Below, piece by piece: positions 1 to 12,022 of a stretch of DNA of 64,000 nucleotides. The notes beneath the pieces are model-generated. The model was not told the DNA's origin. It worked only from the letters and a program-made list of their open reading frames with translations, and made no database searches. Source of the DNA: Phocoena phocoena (Eukaryota; Chordata; Mammalia; Artiodactyla; Phocoenidae); assembly GCF_963924675.1 (NCBI RefSeq), contig NC_089220.1:119118697-119182696 (forward strand), in the 5' to 3' direction. Made by a program: the position numbers and the translations under genes. Position 1 is the first letter of the stretch. Each line of letters begins with the position of its first letter.

Positions 1-726
1 AATTATTTTACACCAGAACACTTTACAAGGAAGTCTAAAAGCTTTGATTAAAAACAAAAAAGTTTTTCTGTTTTGAGCCCTTGTTTTATATGTTAAATTC
101 TAAATCTGACCTTAAACATTGCCAGTTTGCCTTCTTCTACTCGTTCACATACTGCTTCTGCCTCAATGACATCAGCAGCAGCAGCTGATTTTCAGATTTA
201 CTCTTATACCTTTCTGTTCAGCTGATATTAAAGCATAATGACTTTTCTACCACACTGTCACCTGGATTCAAATCAGACAATGATAATCCACTATCCAAGT
301 CTAACTCTGGGCGTCAGTGTGCCCAACATGGGATATAGTCTACTTCTTCGTTTAGCAAGCCAAGAATGCACAGTATCTACAGATAACCTTGGTAAATGGT
401 CATCCAATACAATAAAAGGCTTGAATACCCAAAGACATCCTGTTTTAATAGTAAAAAGAAGTGCCTGGAGGATTAAAGTATTTCAAAAAGAGAAAAACAC
501 CTTACTAAAGAATTTGTTTCAATTGTACCACAAGGTTTAGAAATCAATCTTCAAAGCAAAAGGGCTTCTCAAAGTTCAAAGACAGCATATTCATGCATTC
601 TCCAGGGAGTAGGCCCATAGCCTCAGAAAGTCAGTAACTCTCAGAATGAGAATAGTATTTATCTCCAAAAAGACGTACATAGGGAACAAAAAATAAAAAT
701 CCAAAACTTTTTCCTTTGATATTCAC
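1..726 (-). other. FBXO22: FBXO22 intron 3 (partial)
   Basis: Non-coding A+T-rich sequence downstream of exon 3 in gene direction. I see no repeat I can name and no conserved coding pattern. The plus-strand open frame at 238-540 has no recognisable protein. Confidence 0.7.
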
Positions 727-3700
727 CTCTCTTATGGCCACGACACTCCTCCAGACTAATGAAAGTTTCTGAATCAGCCATGTAAAGAACTGTCTGTGGT
801 AAGATATGGACATTCTGCAAAGGAAAAAAAAAAAAATCAGAACCTGATCACACAAATCTATGAATGCTTTTGTGGTCCCTTAAAGTTCTGCCCTGGTCCA
901 AACTACTGTTGCCCTACCCTCCCTTCAGGTCAGTATTGGCATTCTGAGTCGATCCATTTCTCACTCATTTTTCACTCATGAGCTTTCATTTTCAGTTCAT
1001 TCATTTGTTGAGCATCTATTACTTCTTCAAGTCAAACTCATTCCAGCTTGACTCAAGAAGTTCATTTTCACAATAATTTAAGCTCTTAAACAAAAACATT
1101 AAGTACCAGCAAAAGATTCCACTTGCTTTATGTGAACAGGTACCACAGCAACAGAAACATCTCAGCAACAGAGGGAAGGTATACAGACCGTATCATTCCT
1201 CCTTTTATTGCCTACCGAATTAAATAATCCAGGCTTTCACTTCCAGCTTGCCAACTAGTTTCCTACAGGAATCTATTGCTCACTACTATCCAGACAAGCC
1301 CGCTTCTGTATATATTCTTCTGCAGCTCTCTTCCTTTTGTACTTGATTTAAGATGGTTTCCCTTAAGAAACAGCATTAAGTGCCAGACCCTCTATAAAAC
1401 CTTTTCCTAGACTTCCTTAGGACCTCTGACCTCATATGCGACATCCCTGACATCCCAGTCATTCTTGTTTGTGTCTTATCTCCACTTACAAGGGAGGGCT
1501 GTAAGCCCTTACAACATGGGCTTATTTGTTTTCCACCAAAATTCATAACAGACAAGTGGCAAAGTGGCTCAACTAAATGAAAAGGTGAACATGTTTTTCC
1601 TCCTAAGCTGGTTATTTTCAAAGATTTTTACTATCAAAATGGAATGAAAAAGTGAGCATATAGCAAAGCCTCAACACTGACTAAATGAAAAAGAAATGTT
1701 GATTTTCGGAAAGTTAAGATGTTTCAGAATAGATTCCATATAGACAAACTCATAAAACATACTGAGATAGAATGATGACCCTGAGGTCGCTTAAGGGCTG
1801 GATAAGACCTGTGGATATAGTTTCCTTGGTCCACAAGGCATTTTCAAAGAATATAATTTGGGGAGGAGTGGCTAAGATAACAGAGTGATAAGACCTTGAC
1901 TAACATCCTAGCACAGGCACTCTAAAATTACAACTATTTATAGAGGAACTATTGATGAGAACAACTTCAAGGCTAGCAGAAAAAAATTTTCCACAACTAA
2001 AGACATAAAGAAGGAACCACCATGAGAAGGGCAGAAGGGGGAAACTGGAGATACAGTATAGTCAAGACCCACACCCCTGAATAGGTGACCTACAAATGGG
2101 AGGATAATCACAATTGCAGAGGTTCTCCACAAGGAGTGAGGGATCCGAGCCCCACATTGGACTCTCCAGCCCAGGGGTCCTGCACCAGGAAGATGAGGCC
2201 CCAGAACATCTGACTATGAAGGTCAGCGGGGCTTGTGTACAGAAGAGCCGGAGGGCTGGAGGAAACAGAGACTCTATTCATAGAGGGTGCATGCAAAATC
2301 TCATATGCCCTGAGTCCCAGCTAAGAGGCAGTAATTTGAAAGGAGCCTGGGTCAGACATACTTCCTGATCTTGGAGAGCCTCCTGGAGAGGCAGGAGGCA
2401 ACTGGGACTCTCCCTAGGGACAGAGACACTAGCAGCAGCCATTTACAGGAACTTGTTCTAGCAGGAAAACCCTGATGCTGGCTAGCACCATTTTGGAGTC
2501 CTCCCTCTAGTCTACTAGTGCCGAGGGCTTACCTACCCACCAGCTCCAGCCCCTTCTCCAGGCCACACAGCCAACTTCACCAGGACCCAGCCCCACCCAC
2601 CAGCAGCTGGCAGCCTCCACATGAGGAGCACCTGGCAGCCAATAAGGCTGGGGGGCCAGCCTTGCCTACCAGCACACCCACAGTAATCAGCCCTGCCACA
2701 ACAGAAGGGCCCTTGCAGCCCACATAAGGGGCATCCCTAGAGGATATAGCTCTGGTGACCAGAGGAAACTGTGCTCCTGGGCCCCACAGGACATCTCCTA
2801 CTTCTCCAAGATCAGGAAGCATAAATGACCTGCCTAATACAAAGAAATAAAAACAGAAAAATCAGGCAAAATGAGGTGACAGAGGAATATGTCCCAAACA
2901 AAGGAACAAGACAAAATCCCAGAGGAAAAAGTAAGTGAAGAGAGAGAAGCAATCTACCTGATAAAGAGTTCAAGATGACGATCACAAAGATGCTCAATGA
3001 AATCAGGAAAAGAATGGACACAGTGAGAAGTTTAACAGTAAGTGATAAAGAAGAATCAAACAGATCTGAAAAACACAATAGCTGAAGTAAAAAACACACT
3101 AGAAAGAATCAACAGTAGCTTAGATGATACAGAGGAATGGATGAGTGTACTAAAATATATAGTACAAACTACTCAAGCTGAACAGAACAAAAAAAAATTG
3201 TTTTAATGACAATAGTTTAAGAAACCTCTGGGACAACATCAAGAGTACTAACATTCACAATATAGGGGTCCCAGAAGTCGAGGAGAGAGAAAGAGGCAGA
3301 GAACTTATTTGAAGAATAGTAGCTAAAAACTCCCCTAATCTGGGAAAGGAAACAGACATCCAGGTCCAGGAAGCACAGTCCCAAAAAAGATGAACTCAGA
3401 GGTCCACACCAAGACACACTGTTATTAAAAGGGCAAAAATTAAAGATTAAGAGAGAATCTTAAAAGGAGCAAGGGAAAAGCAACTAGTTAGGTACAAGGG
3501 AATTCCAATAACACTGTCAGCAAATTTTTCAGTAGACACTTTGCAGGCCAGAAGGGAACGGCATGATATATTCAATGTGATGAAAGGAAAAAATACACAA
3601 CCAAGAACAGTCTATCCGGCAAGGCTATTATTCAGATTTGAAGGAGCGATATAGAGTTTTACAGACAAGCAAATCCTAAGAGTTCAGCACCTGTAAACAG

Positions 3701-4349
3701 CCTTTATAAGAAATGTTTAAGGGACTTCTCTAAACAGAAAAGAAAAACACCACACTAGGCAATATAAAAATCTAGTAGGAAGGTTAAAAGACAAAAGTAA
3801 TAAAATCATCTATATCCACAAAAAGTAGTTAAGGGACAAACAAACAAAAAAGGAAAATATAATGTAAAAAAACAATAAAAGGTGGGAGTGGATGCAGGTT
3901 TGTTAGAATGTGTTTGAACTTAAGAATCATCAACTTAAAAGAATCACAAATATATACATGGGCTGTTATATATGAACCTCAAGGTAATTACAAACCAAAA
4001 ATCTACAATAGATACACACACGGGGCTTCCCTGGTGGCGCAGAGATTAAGAATCCGCCTGCCAATGCAGGGGACACGGGTTCAAGCCCTGGTCCGGGAAG
4101 ATCTCACATGCCGCAGAGCAACTAAGCCCGTGAGCCACAACTACTGAGCCTGCGCTCTAGAGCCCAAGAACCACAACTACTGAAGCCCTCACGCCTAGAG
4201 CCCATGCTCCACAACAAGAGAAGCCACCATGATGAGAAGCCCACGCACCTCAACAAAGAGTAGCCCCCACTCGCCACAACTAGAGAAAGCCTGCACACAG
4301 CAAAGAAGACCAAAACGCAGCCAAGAAAATAAAATAAATTAAAAAAAAA

Positions 4350-4382
<33 letters not shown>

Positions 4383-7300
4383 AAAGGAATCCAAACCTAA
4401 CATTAAGGATAGTCATCAAATCACAAGGGAGGCAAGCAAAATAAGCAAAAAAGAACTACAAAAGCAACCTGGAAACAATGAACAAAACAGCAATAAGTAC
4501 ATACTTATCAATTATTACTTTAAATGTAAACGGACTAAATGCTCCAATCAAAAGACACAGACTGGCTGAATGGGTGAAAAAATAAGACCCTTATACATAG
4601 TGCCTAGAAGAAACTCACTTCAGATCTAAAGACACACACACTGAAAGTAAGGAGATGGAAAAAGGTATTCCATGGAAATGGAAATGGAAATGAAAAGCAA
4701 GCTGGGTAGCATTACTTTGATAAATGGATTGATCCAACAAGATATAACAATTGTAAATATATATGCAACCAAAAAGGGAACACCTAAATACATAAACCAA
4801 ATAGAAACAAAGGGAGAAAGTCCCAGTAACAAAATAATAGTAGGGGACTTTAACACCCCACTTACATCAATGGACAGATCATTCAGAGAGAATATCAACA
4901 AGGAAACACTGGCCTTAAACAATACATTACAATAGACAGACTTAGTAGCTATAACATATAGAACATTCCATCCAAAAGCAGCAGAATACACATTATTTTC
5001 AAGTGCACATCAAACACTCTCTAGGGTAGATAACATTCTAGACCACAGAACAAGTCTCGATAAATTTAAGAAGACTAAAATCACATCCAGCATCTTTTCT
5101 GACCACAACACTATGAGACTAGAAATTAACCACAAGAAAAAAAAAAGGCAAAAAAACACTGGTGGGCCAAACAATATGTGACTACGTAACCAAAGGGTAA
5201 CTGAAGAAATCAAATACCTGGTAACAAGAAAAATATACCTGGTGACAAATGAATATGGAAACACGATCCAAAATCTGTGGGATGCAGCAAAAGCAGTTCT
5301 AAGAGGTAAGTTTATAGCAATGCAAGCCTACCTCAGAATACAAGAAAAATCTCAGTACAAAACCTAACCTTAGGGCTTCCCTGGTGGCGCAGTGGTTGAG
5401 AGTCCGCCTGCCGATGCAGGGGACGCGGGTTCGTGCCCCAGTCCGGGAAGATCCCACATGCCGCGGAGTGGCTGGCCCGTGACCCATGGCTGCTGAGCCT
5501 GCGCGTCCGGAGCCTGTGCTCCGCAACGGGAGAGGCCACAGCAGTGAGAGGCCCGCATAGTGCCAAAAAAAAAAAAAAACCTAACCTTATACCTAAAGGA
5601 ACTAGAAAAAGAAGAACACACAAACCCAGTTAGAAGAAATCATAAAGCTCAGAGCAGAAGTAAATGAAATAGAGACAGTAAAACAACAGGAAAGAGCAAA
5701 GAAACTAAGAGCTGGTTCTGTGAAAAGATAAAACAAAATTTAGATAAACCTTTAGCCAGACTCATCAAGAAAAAGAGAGCTGAAATCAGTAAAATAAAAT
5801 GATCAAGGAGATGTTATAACTGACATCACAAAAATACAAAAGATCTGAAGAGATTACTATCAACAATTACATGCCATGGGCTTCCCTGATGGCGCAGTGG
5901 TTGAGAGTCTGCCTGCCGATGCAGGGGACACAGGTTCGTGCCCCGGTCAGGGAAGATCCCACATGCCGCAGAGTGGCTGGGCCCGTGAGCCATGGCCGCT
6001 GAGCCTGCGCTCTGCCAACGGGAGAGGCCACAACAGTGAGAGGCCCACGTACCACAAAAAAAAAACAAACAAAAAAAAAAAAAACCAATTACATGCCAAT
6101 AAAATGGACAACCTAGAAGAAAGGGATAAATTTCTAGCAACATATAATATCCTAAGACTGAATCAGAAAGAAACAGAAAATATGAACAGACCAATTAGCA
6201 ACACTGAAACTGAATCAGTAGTTTAAAAACTCCCAAACAAAAGTTCAGGACCATGGAGCTTCACAGGTGAATTCTACCAAACATTTAGAGTTAACACCTA
6301 TCCTTCTTAAATTATTCCAAAAAAAAGAAGAGGAAGAAATGCTTCCAAACTCATTCTTATGAGGCATCACCCTATACCAAAACCAGATAAAGACACCACA
6401 AAAAAGGAAAATTACAAGCCAATACCCCTGATGAACATAGATGCAAAACTCCTCAACAAAGTATAAGCACACCAAATTCAATAATACATTAAAAGAATTA
6501 TACACCATGATCAAGTGGAATTTATCCCAGGGATGCAAGGATGGTTCAATATCTGCAAGTCAATCCATGTAATACACCACATGAACAAACTTAAGAATAA
6601 AAATATGATCATCTCAATAAATGCAGAAAAAGTTTTTGACAAAATTCAATATCCATTTATGATAATAACTCCAGAAAGTGGATATAGAGGAAACATACCT
6701 CTACATAATAAAGGCCACATATGACAAACTCACAGCTAACATCATACTAAATAGACACCATACTAAATAGTGAAAAGCTGAAAGAAAACATTTCCTCTAA
6801 GATTAGGAACAAGACAAGGATGCCCACTCTTGCCACTTTCGTTCAACATAGTATTGCAAGTTCTAGCCATGGCAATCAGACAAGGAAAAGAAATAAATGG
6901 AATCCAAATTGGAAAGGAAGTAAAGCTCTCACTGTTTGCAGATAACATAATACTATATACAGAATACCCTAAAGAAACTACCAAAAAAAATTAGAGCTAT
7001 TAACTGAATTCAGTAAAGTTTCAGGATACAAAATTAATATACAGAAATCTGTTGTGTTTCTATACACTAACAAAGAACTATCAGAAAGAGAAATTAAGAA
7101 AACATCACTTACATCAAAAAGAACTGGGATTTCCCTGGTGGTCCAGTGGTTAAGACTCCATGCTCCCAATGCAGGGGGCCCGGGTTCAATCCCTGGTCAG
7201 GGAGCTAGATCCCGCATGCCCCAACTAAAAGAGCCAGCATGCTGCAACTAAAGATCCTGCATGCTGCAACTAAAGATCCCACATGCCGCAATTAAAATGA

Positions 7301-10300
7301 CCCCACACGCAGCAACAAAGATCCCACATGCCACAGCCTAAATAATAGATATTAAAAAAATAATAAAAGGGACTTCCCTGGTGGTCCAGTGGTAAAGAAT
7401 CCGCCTTCCAACACAGGGAACGTGGGTTCGATCCCTGTTTGGGGAATTAAGATCCCACATGCCGCAGGGCAACTAAGCCCGCACACCACAACTACTGCGC
7501 TCACGCACCTCAATGAGTGAGCCCACATGCCGCAAACTACAGAGCCCACCCACCACAACTACAGAGAAGCCCAAGCACTGTAATGAAGAGACCGTGTGCC
7601 ACAATGAAAGATCCTCCATGCCTCAACGAAGATCCCATGTGCCTCAACTAAGACCCAACACAGCCAAAAAAATAAAGAAAATAATTTTTTTAAAAAGCCC
7701 TAGGAATAAAATAACCAAGGAGGTAAAAGGTCTGTACTCAGGAAATCATAAGACACTGATGAAAGAAACGGAAGATGACACAAATGGCAAGATATGCTGT
7801 GGTCATCAACTGAAGAATTAATATTGTGAAAATGACCATACGCCCCAACATACTATAGGTTCAATGCAATCCCTATGAAAATACCAAAAGGCATTTTCAT
7901 AAAACTACAACAAATAATTCTAAAATTTGTATGGAAACACAAAGGACCCGGAATAGCCAAAACAACCTTGAGAAAAAAGAACAAGGCTGGAGATGTCACG
8001 TTCCATGATTTCAAACTATACTACAGTAATCAAAACACTGTGGTACTGGTACAAAAACAGACACATAGATCAATGTAACAGAATAGAGTCCAGAAATAAA
8101 CCCACACTTACATAGTCAATTCACCTATGATGAAGGAGGCAAGAATATACAATGGGGAAAAGACAGCCTCTTCAATAAACGGTGTTGGGAAAACTGAAGA
8201 GCTACATGCAGAAGAATCAAACTAGACTACTTTCTCACACTGTACACAAAAATAAACTCAAAAGGCATTAAAGACTTAAATGTAAGACCTAAAACCATAA
8301 AATTACTAGAAGAAAACATAGGCAGTACACTCTTTGACATGAGTCTTCACAATATTTTTTGGATATGTGTTCTCAGGCAAGGGAAACAAAAGCAAAAATA
8401 AACAAATGGGACTATATCAAACTAAAAAGCTTTTGCAGTGAAAGAAACTATCAACAAAATCAAAAGGCAGCCTACTGAATGGGAGAAGATATTTGCAAAC
8501 AATTTATATCTCTTATGGGGGTTAATATCCAAAATCTACAAAGAACTCATATAACTTATCCAAAAAAACAAACAACACAATTAATAAATAGGCAGAGTAA
8601 AGCAACCATACTCCAATAAAAATTATTTATATATAAAAAAAGGCAGAGAACCTGCATAGACTCCAAAGAAGACTTACAGACAAGCAACAGACACATGAAA
8701 AGATGTTCAACATCACTAATCATCAGAGAAGTGCAAATCAAAACCATAACAAGATACCACCTCATACTAGTCAGAATAGGTACTATCAAAGAGAAGAAAC
8801 AATAAGTGTTGGCAAGGATGCAGAGAAAAGGTAACTTCATGCATCGTTGATGGGAATGTAAAATGATATAGCCACTGTAGAAAACAGTATGAAAGTTCCT
8901 CAAAAAATTAAAAACAGAACTACCATATGACCAGCAATACCACCTCTGGGTATTTTTCTGGGAGAAAAAACAAACAAAAACACTAATTTGAATAGATATA
9001 TGCACTGCAGCATTATTTACAATAGCCAAGATACAGAAGCAACCTAAGTGCCCACAAATAGATGAATGGATAAAGATGTGGTATACCTACAATGTGATAT
9101 TACTCAGCCATAAAAAAAGAATGAAATCTTGCCATTTGTGACAATACAGTTGGACCTAGAGGGTATTAGGCTAAGTAAAATAAGTCAGAGAAAGGCAAAT
9201 ATCATATGATTTAACTTATATGTGGAATCTAAAAAACAAAACAAATGAACAAATGTAACAAGTCAGAAACAATCATAGATAGAGAATAAACAGGTGGCTG
9301 TCATTGGGGAGGGAAGTTGGGGGATGACTAAAACAGGTAAGGGAGATTAAGAGGTACAACCTCCCTGTTACAAAATAAATGAGTCCCAGGGATGAAATGT
9401 ACAGCATGGGGAATATAATCAATATTATAATAACTCTGTATGGTGACAGAGGAGAACTAGACTTATGGTGATCATTCTGTAATGTATAGAAATATTAAAT
9501 CACTATATTGTACATCTGGAACTAACTTAGTGATGTAAGTCAAGCATACTTAAATTGTAAAATAATTAATTTTCCCGAAGAAAACAAAGCAGACAGACAG
9601 ACACACACACGTATTTCAGTTGCCAACATTTAAAATTCCCACAAAATATTTATATAAAATGTGGATTTATTTTGAAAAAGTAGACATTCTGGCAACACTT
9701 ATTAGACTGCATTCCCCCTGACTGGGGCCAAGGAGAAGCAAGCACTATCTGGTCTGCCATAGCCCTATCACTTTTTATGATGTCACACTGAGTCATCCAC
9801 CCACTGTGAGTTACCTAACTCTGGAGTCATTTGAGTTCGTGATGCTGGGTATAGTGAGTAAAGGAGAGAGAATTTAAGAGATTTAGGTGTTAGTGCTGAC
9901 TCTGCCATAAACCAGCAGAATAACCCCTGGAAGTGCTTAGGCCCTGGGTTTCCTATTCTTAAAGTTTGGAAGTCTAACCCTGAGGTTTTATGATTCTCTT
10001 TTCTGGTACGTACTGAGAAGCAGCTGCTGAATTTTCCTTCCCAAGTCTCACTAGAAGTGACAGTGGCAGTCATCAACATGAAATGTTCTCAAAGCAAAAT
10101 AGAAGACAACTAGAATCTCATTTAAAGAAGTTCCAAATGACAAGCTGTCTTATAAAATTTTCAGTGGATTTTAAAATATTTCTAGTAAAAATGCTAAATC
10201 AACTTTCTTTATGGCTAGAAAGTATCATGTCTACTAGATAATTTGGCAAACACAAAGAAAAAGAGCATGAATGATTTGGACAAGGTTTTCATGTTTTTGT

Positions 10301-11884
10301 CTCCACACTAGAGTTTTCTACAATGTATAAATTTCTTTAAGGGTATTAGTATATGAATTTTAGTAATGATATTAATAGAGAATAATACTTTCAATTATTG
10401 AAAACATTATATTCCTGGCACTGTAGGTAATGTTACATGGGTTAACTTTCCATTATTTAATCCTTACAACTCTGTAAGAGTGTAAACGGCATTATTTTCT
10501 TTTCATTTTACAGGCTCAGAGAGTTTAGGTAACATTTTCAAAATCACACAGCTAGTAGTATGTGCCAAAGCTGGGTTCACACCTATGTCTGCCTGGCTTT
10601 AACAGCCACTGCAATATATAAACTTTTAAAGCTAAATAAAAATAATACTTGCAGTGGTAAAAATCTGAAGGAAAAGAAACAAGTTTTTAAAAACACAGTG
10701 TACACACACACACACACACACACACACACTTCTACCCCCAAAGGAAACTGTTGCTAGCATTTTGGCTTATTTCTTTTCTGTTCTTCCTTTTTTGCTTTTA
10801 ATAATTTAGATTATACTAAACATATCATTTTAAACAGGACCAGGGATTGAAATTTTGGGGTTTCAGTATTGGTTCTTGGCATTTTTATGTGACACTATGC
10901 AATAGAGAGCCTTCAGTTACCACCCCTGCAAAACAGTGACAAGGAAAGCAGGTAAAAGTATGGTTCTAAACAGCATTTTCATAACAGTGGCAATCTGGAT
11001 ACATAAAGTGCCCAATATGTGAAGAACGGTCAAAGCAGCCATGGCACATCCTTACAATATAGTCATTAAAACTGATGTTTACAAAATCTTTTCACGTCAC
11101 GAGAAAAACCTGCCTAAATTACAAAAAGTAACGTCATATACAAAATTGTTGCATTTAGTTCTCAACGACTGACCCACCAACACTGCAAAGGACTGTAAAC
11201 AACACCCATTCTTACTTACCTCAAGCTTTTCAGCTACCACGCGGACCAAGCAATGCTCCTCCAGATGGCCGGCAATCGCCAAGCGCGCGGAGATCCAGGT
11301 CACACTCCGATGGGTCCGCAACACTCTGCGCACACACTCCCTCCATAAGCGACACACGCTGGGGACGCAAACGCACAAAGGGCTGTGAACGGACGTTCAC
11401 TTCCCTCTCTCCCGCGGCTCACAAACCACCGGCCCCCACCACCCATTAGCGCAACTGCAGGAGATTCCTGCGGGATCCAAAGTCCCCGGGAGGGGGAGGC
11501 GTCGGGCGCCGGTTCGGAGGGAGAGCCGGGGGCAGAGAAAACCTGGCTCCTCTGGGAAAGGTCCACGGGAGCACTACGGCCGGGGTACCTAGCTTATGGG
11601 GCCACCACCTGGGGCAGGGGTAGGGATAGGGAGCCCGGGTCATCCCTGGGTCCCGACGGTATCCGCCCACCCCGCCAGCCCAGGCAAGTCCCGAGGTAAG
11701 CTTCCCGCCTCCTCTCCCCTCACCCGGCCACCCGCAGCAACGCCTTGGCGGGCAGGAAGGTGAGGACACGCTCCACCACCTCCGCTAGGTTACTCAACAC
11801 GAAGGTGCTTCGCGGGTCTGCGGGGGAGGAGCCGCGGCGATCACCGCCACCGCCACCGCCACCGCCACCGCCCACCGGCTCCAT
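1..11884 (-). CDS. FBXO22: FBXO22 gene, 5' part (exons 1-3 and introns)
   Basis: Minus-strand gene for F-box only protein 22, the substrate-recognition subunit of an SCF (SKP1-CUL1-F-box) ubiquitin ligase. Known family substrates include KDM4-type demethylases and BACH1. Three exons read in phase and give the first 129 residues: 53 codons plus 2 nt (11724-11884), 139 nt (11220-11358) and 88 nt (727-814). All have GT donors and AG acceptors. The F-box spans exons 1-2 (about residues 24-75: [20 protein letters not shown], then [14 protein letters not shown]). Exon 3 begins [18 protein letters not shown], the known continuation of FBXO22. The FIST-type C-terminal exons lie beyond position 1. The promoter is a CpG island, which suggests broad expression. 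Intron 2 is unusually full of L1. Identity is very secure from protein recall and exon phasing. Confidence 0.97.
727..814 (-). CDS. FBXO22: FBXO22 coding exon 3
   Basis: Acceptor TTTGCAG ends at 815 and donor GTGAAT begins at 726. The 88 nt read [18 protein letters not shown] then [11 protein letters not shown], ending one base into the next codon. This matches the known FBXO22 sequence after the F-box with a few conservative changes. Exon 4 and later exons lie outside the window. Confidence 0.95.
4022..4350 (+). mobile_element. CHR-type SINE (long form)
   Basis: tRNA-derived head with 'gcttccctggtggcgcagag' and B-box-like 'gggttcaagccct', then the CHR body and A-rich end. It sits in L1-A ORF1/ORF2 spacer and runs into an (AC)n tract. 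Confidence 0.9.
4352..4381. repeat. (AC)n microsatellite
   Basis: About 15 uninterrupted AC units growing from the tail of the preceding SINE. Confidence 0.9.
5373..5579 (+). mobile_element. CHR-2-type SINE with TSD
   Basis: Short-form CHR SINE in L1-A ORF2. Flanking direct repeat AAAACCTAACCTTA at 5359-5372 and 5576-5589. Confidence 0.95.
5877..6085 (+). mobile_element. CHR-2-type SINE with TSD
   Basis: Short-form CHR SINE in L1-A. Direct repeat CAATTACATGCCA at 5864-5876 and 6086-6098. Confidence 0.95.
7126..7360 (+). mobile_element. CHR-related SINE, 'gggatttccctggtggtcc' type
   Basis: Older variant of the tRNA-derived SINE with a degenerate repeated body (aactaaagatcc repeated). Inserted in L1-A. 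Confidence 0.85.
7369..7692 (+). mobile_element. CHR-related SINE
   Basis: Second older SINE directly after the previous one, starting gggacttccctggtggtcc and ending A-rich. The pair stands in tandem within L1-A. Confidence 0.85.
9870..10005 (+). mobile_element. MIR fragment
   Basis: gctgactctgccataaacca and ccctgggtttcc resemble the MIR core, decayed. Confidence 0.5.
10385..10612 (-). mobile_element. MIR fragment, reversed
   Basis: Reversed MIR: tttcattttacaggctcaga, acacagctagtagtatgtgc, ttcacacctatgtctgcctg. Confidence 0.85.
10702..10729. repeat. (CA)n microsatellite
   Basis: About 14 AC units near the promoter-proximal end of FBXO22 intron 2. Confidence 0.9.
11220..11358 (-). CDS. FBXO22: FBXO22 coding exon 2 (second half of F-box)
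   Basis: Acceptor CCCCAG sits at 11364-11359 and donor GTAAGT at 11219-11214. Joined in phase it reads [20 protein letters not shown], then [20 protein letters not shown], then VAEKLE, ending in phase 0. The codon split across exons 1 and 2 is GG|C (glycine), where human FBXO22 has cysteine in my recollection. The exon completes the SKP1-binding F-box helices. Confidence 0.96.
11359..11723 (-). other. FBXO22: FBXO22 intron 1 within the CpG island
   Basis: Short GC-rich intron of 365 bp between exons 1 and 2. It starts GTGAGG and ends CCCCAG on the minus strand. Open frames in both strands here are an effect of high GC content. Confidence 0.9.
11724..11884 (-). CDS. FBXO22: FBXO22 coding exon 1
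   Basis: ATG at 11884-11882 opens MEPV followed by ten glycines (11872-11843), then [20 protein letters not shown] and on to LLRVA. The exon ends GG before the donor GTGAGG (11723-11718), leaving phase 2. The start was chosen because it reproduces the known MEPV start of FBXO22 and lies just inside the CpG island. The glycine tract is a GGC/GGT repeat and replaces a more complex sequence in human FBXO22 as I recall it. Confidence 0.96.
11843..11872 (-). repeat. FBXO22: (GGCGGT)n glycine-coding microsatellite
   Basis: Five tandem GGCGGT units code for ten consecutive glycines at FBXO22 residues 5-14. Pure repeats like this are prone to length change, so the tract may differ between individuals or species. 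Confidence 0.9.
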
Positions 11885-11973
11885 GCCTCACCAACCCGAC
11901 GGGGAAGCAGTACGGCGGCTCCGAGGGAGCGGCGTAGGCCGGGCCGCGCGCGTACTGAGCAGGCGCGCGCGCC

Positions 11974-11981
11974 ACTTCCGG
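11974..11981 (-). promoter_or_regulatory. ETS-type site (CCGGAAGT)
   Basis: Plus strand reads ACTTCCGG, so the minus strand reads CCGGAAGT, the core of ETS/GABPA sites common in TATA-less CpG-island promoters. It lies about 90 bp upstream of the FBXO22 ATG. Motif match only. Confidence 0.5.
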
Positions 11982-12016
11982 CCGGTCAGGGGAGGTGGTG
12001 CCGCTGAGGAGGCGCC

Positions 12017-12022
12017 CACGTG
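12017..12022. promoter_or_regulatory. E-box CACGTG
   Basis: Palindromic CACGTG followed by AC (CACGTGAC) about 135 bp upstream of the FBXO22 ATG. This resembles USF/MYC/TFE-type sites. Motif match only. Confidence 0.4.

Larger units (their letters stand above)
1862..9573 (+). mobile_element. Near-full-length degenerate L1 (L1-A)
   Basis: Contains a 5' UTR-like region (about 1862-2870), ORF1 remnants (about 2880-3740), ORF2 (about 4490-9100) and a 3' region to about 9573. Five SINEs have landed in it, leaving about 6.4 kb of L1. ORF2 landmarks include the endonuclease start (aatgtaaacggactaaatgc at 4524), the reverse-transcriptase stretch at 6522 (tttatcccagggatgcaagg) and a changed FADN for the FADD catalytic motif near 6939. 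Many stops and frameshifts make it inactive. It is antisense to FBXO22. Confidence 0.9.
815..11219 (-). other. FBXO22: FBXO22 intron 2, mostly L1 and SINE
   Basis: A 10.4-kb intron. Positions 815-1860 show no repeat I can name. The stretch 1862-9573 is one L1 interrupted by five SINEs (listed separately). The stretch 9574-11219 holds two MIR-like fragments, a (CA)n tract and unassigned sequence. Confidence 0.85.

Noticed and set aside
4022..4110. tRNA-like A and B box sequence (also in every other CHR SINE)
   Set aside because: SINE head derived from a tRNA; no intact cloverleaf or mature tRNA ends.
7126..7692. Regularly spaced repeated units resembling a CRISPR array
   Set aside because: Two tandem degenerate SINEs in a mammalian intron; units vary and there are no unique spacers or cas genes.
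11446..11769. Proline-rich open frames across the CpG island (also 11385-11699 and 11841-12167)
   Set aside because: High GC content removes stop codons by chance. The real coding frame is FBXO22 exons 1-2, with correct splice sites.
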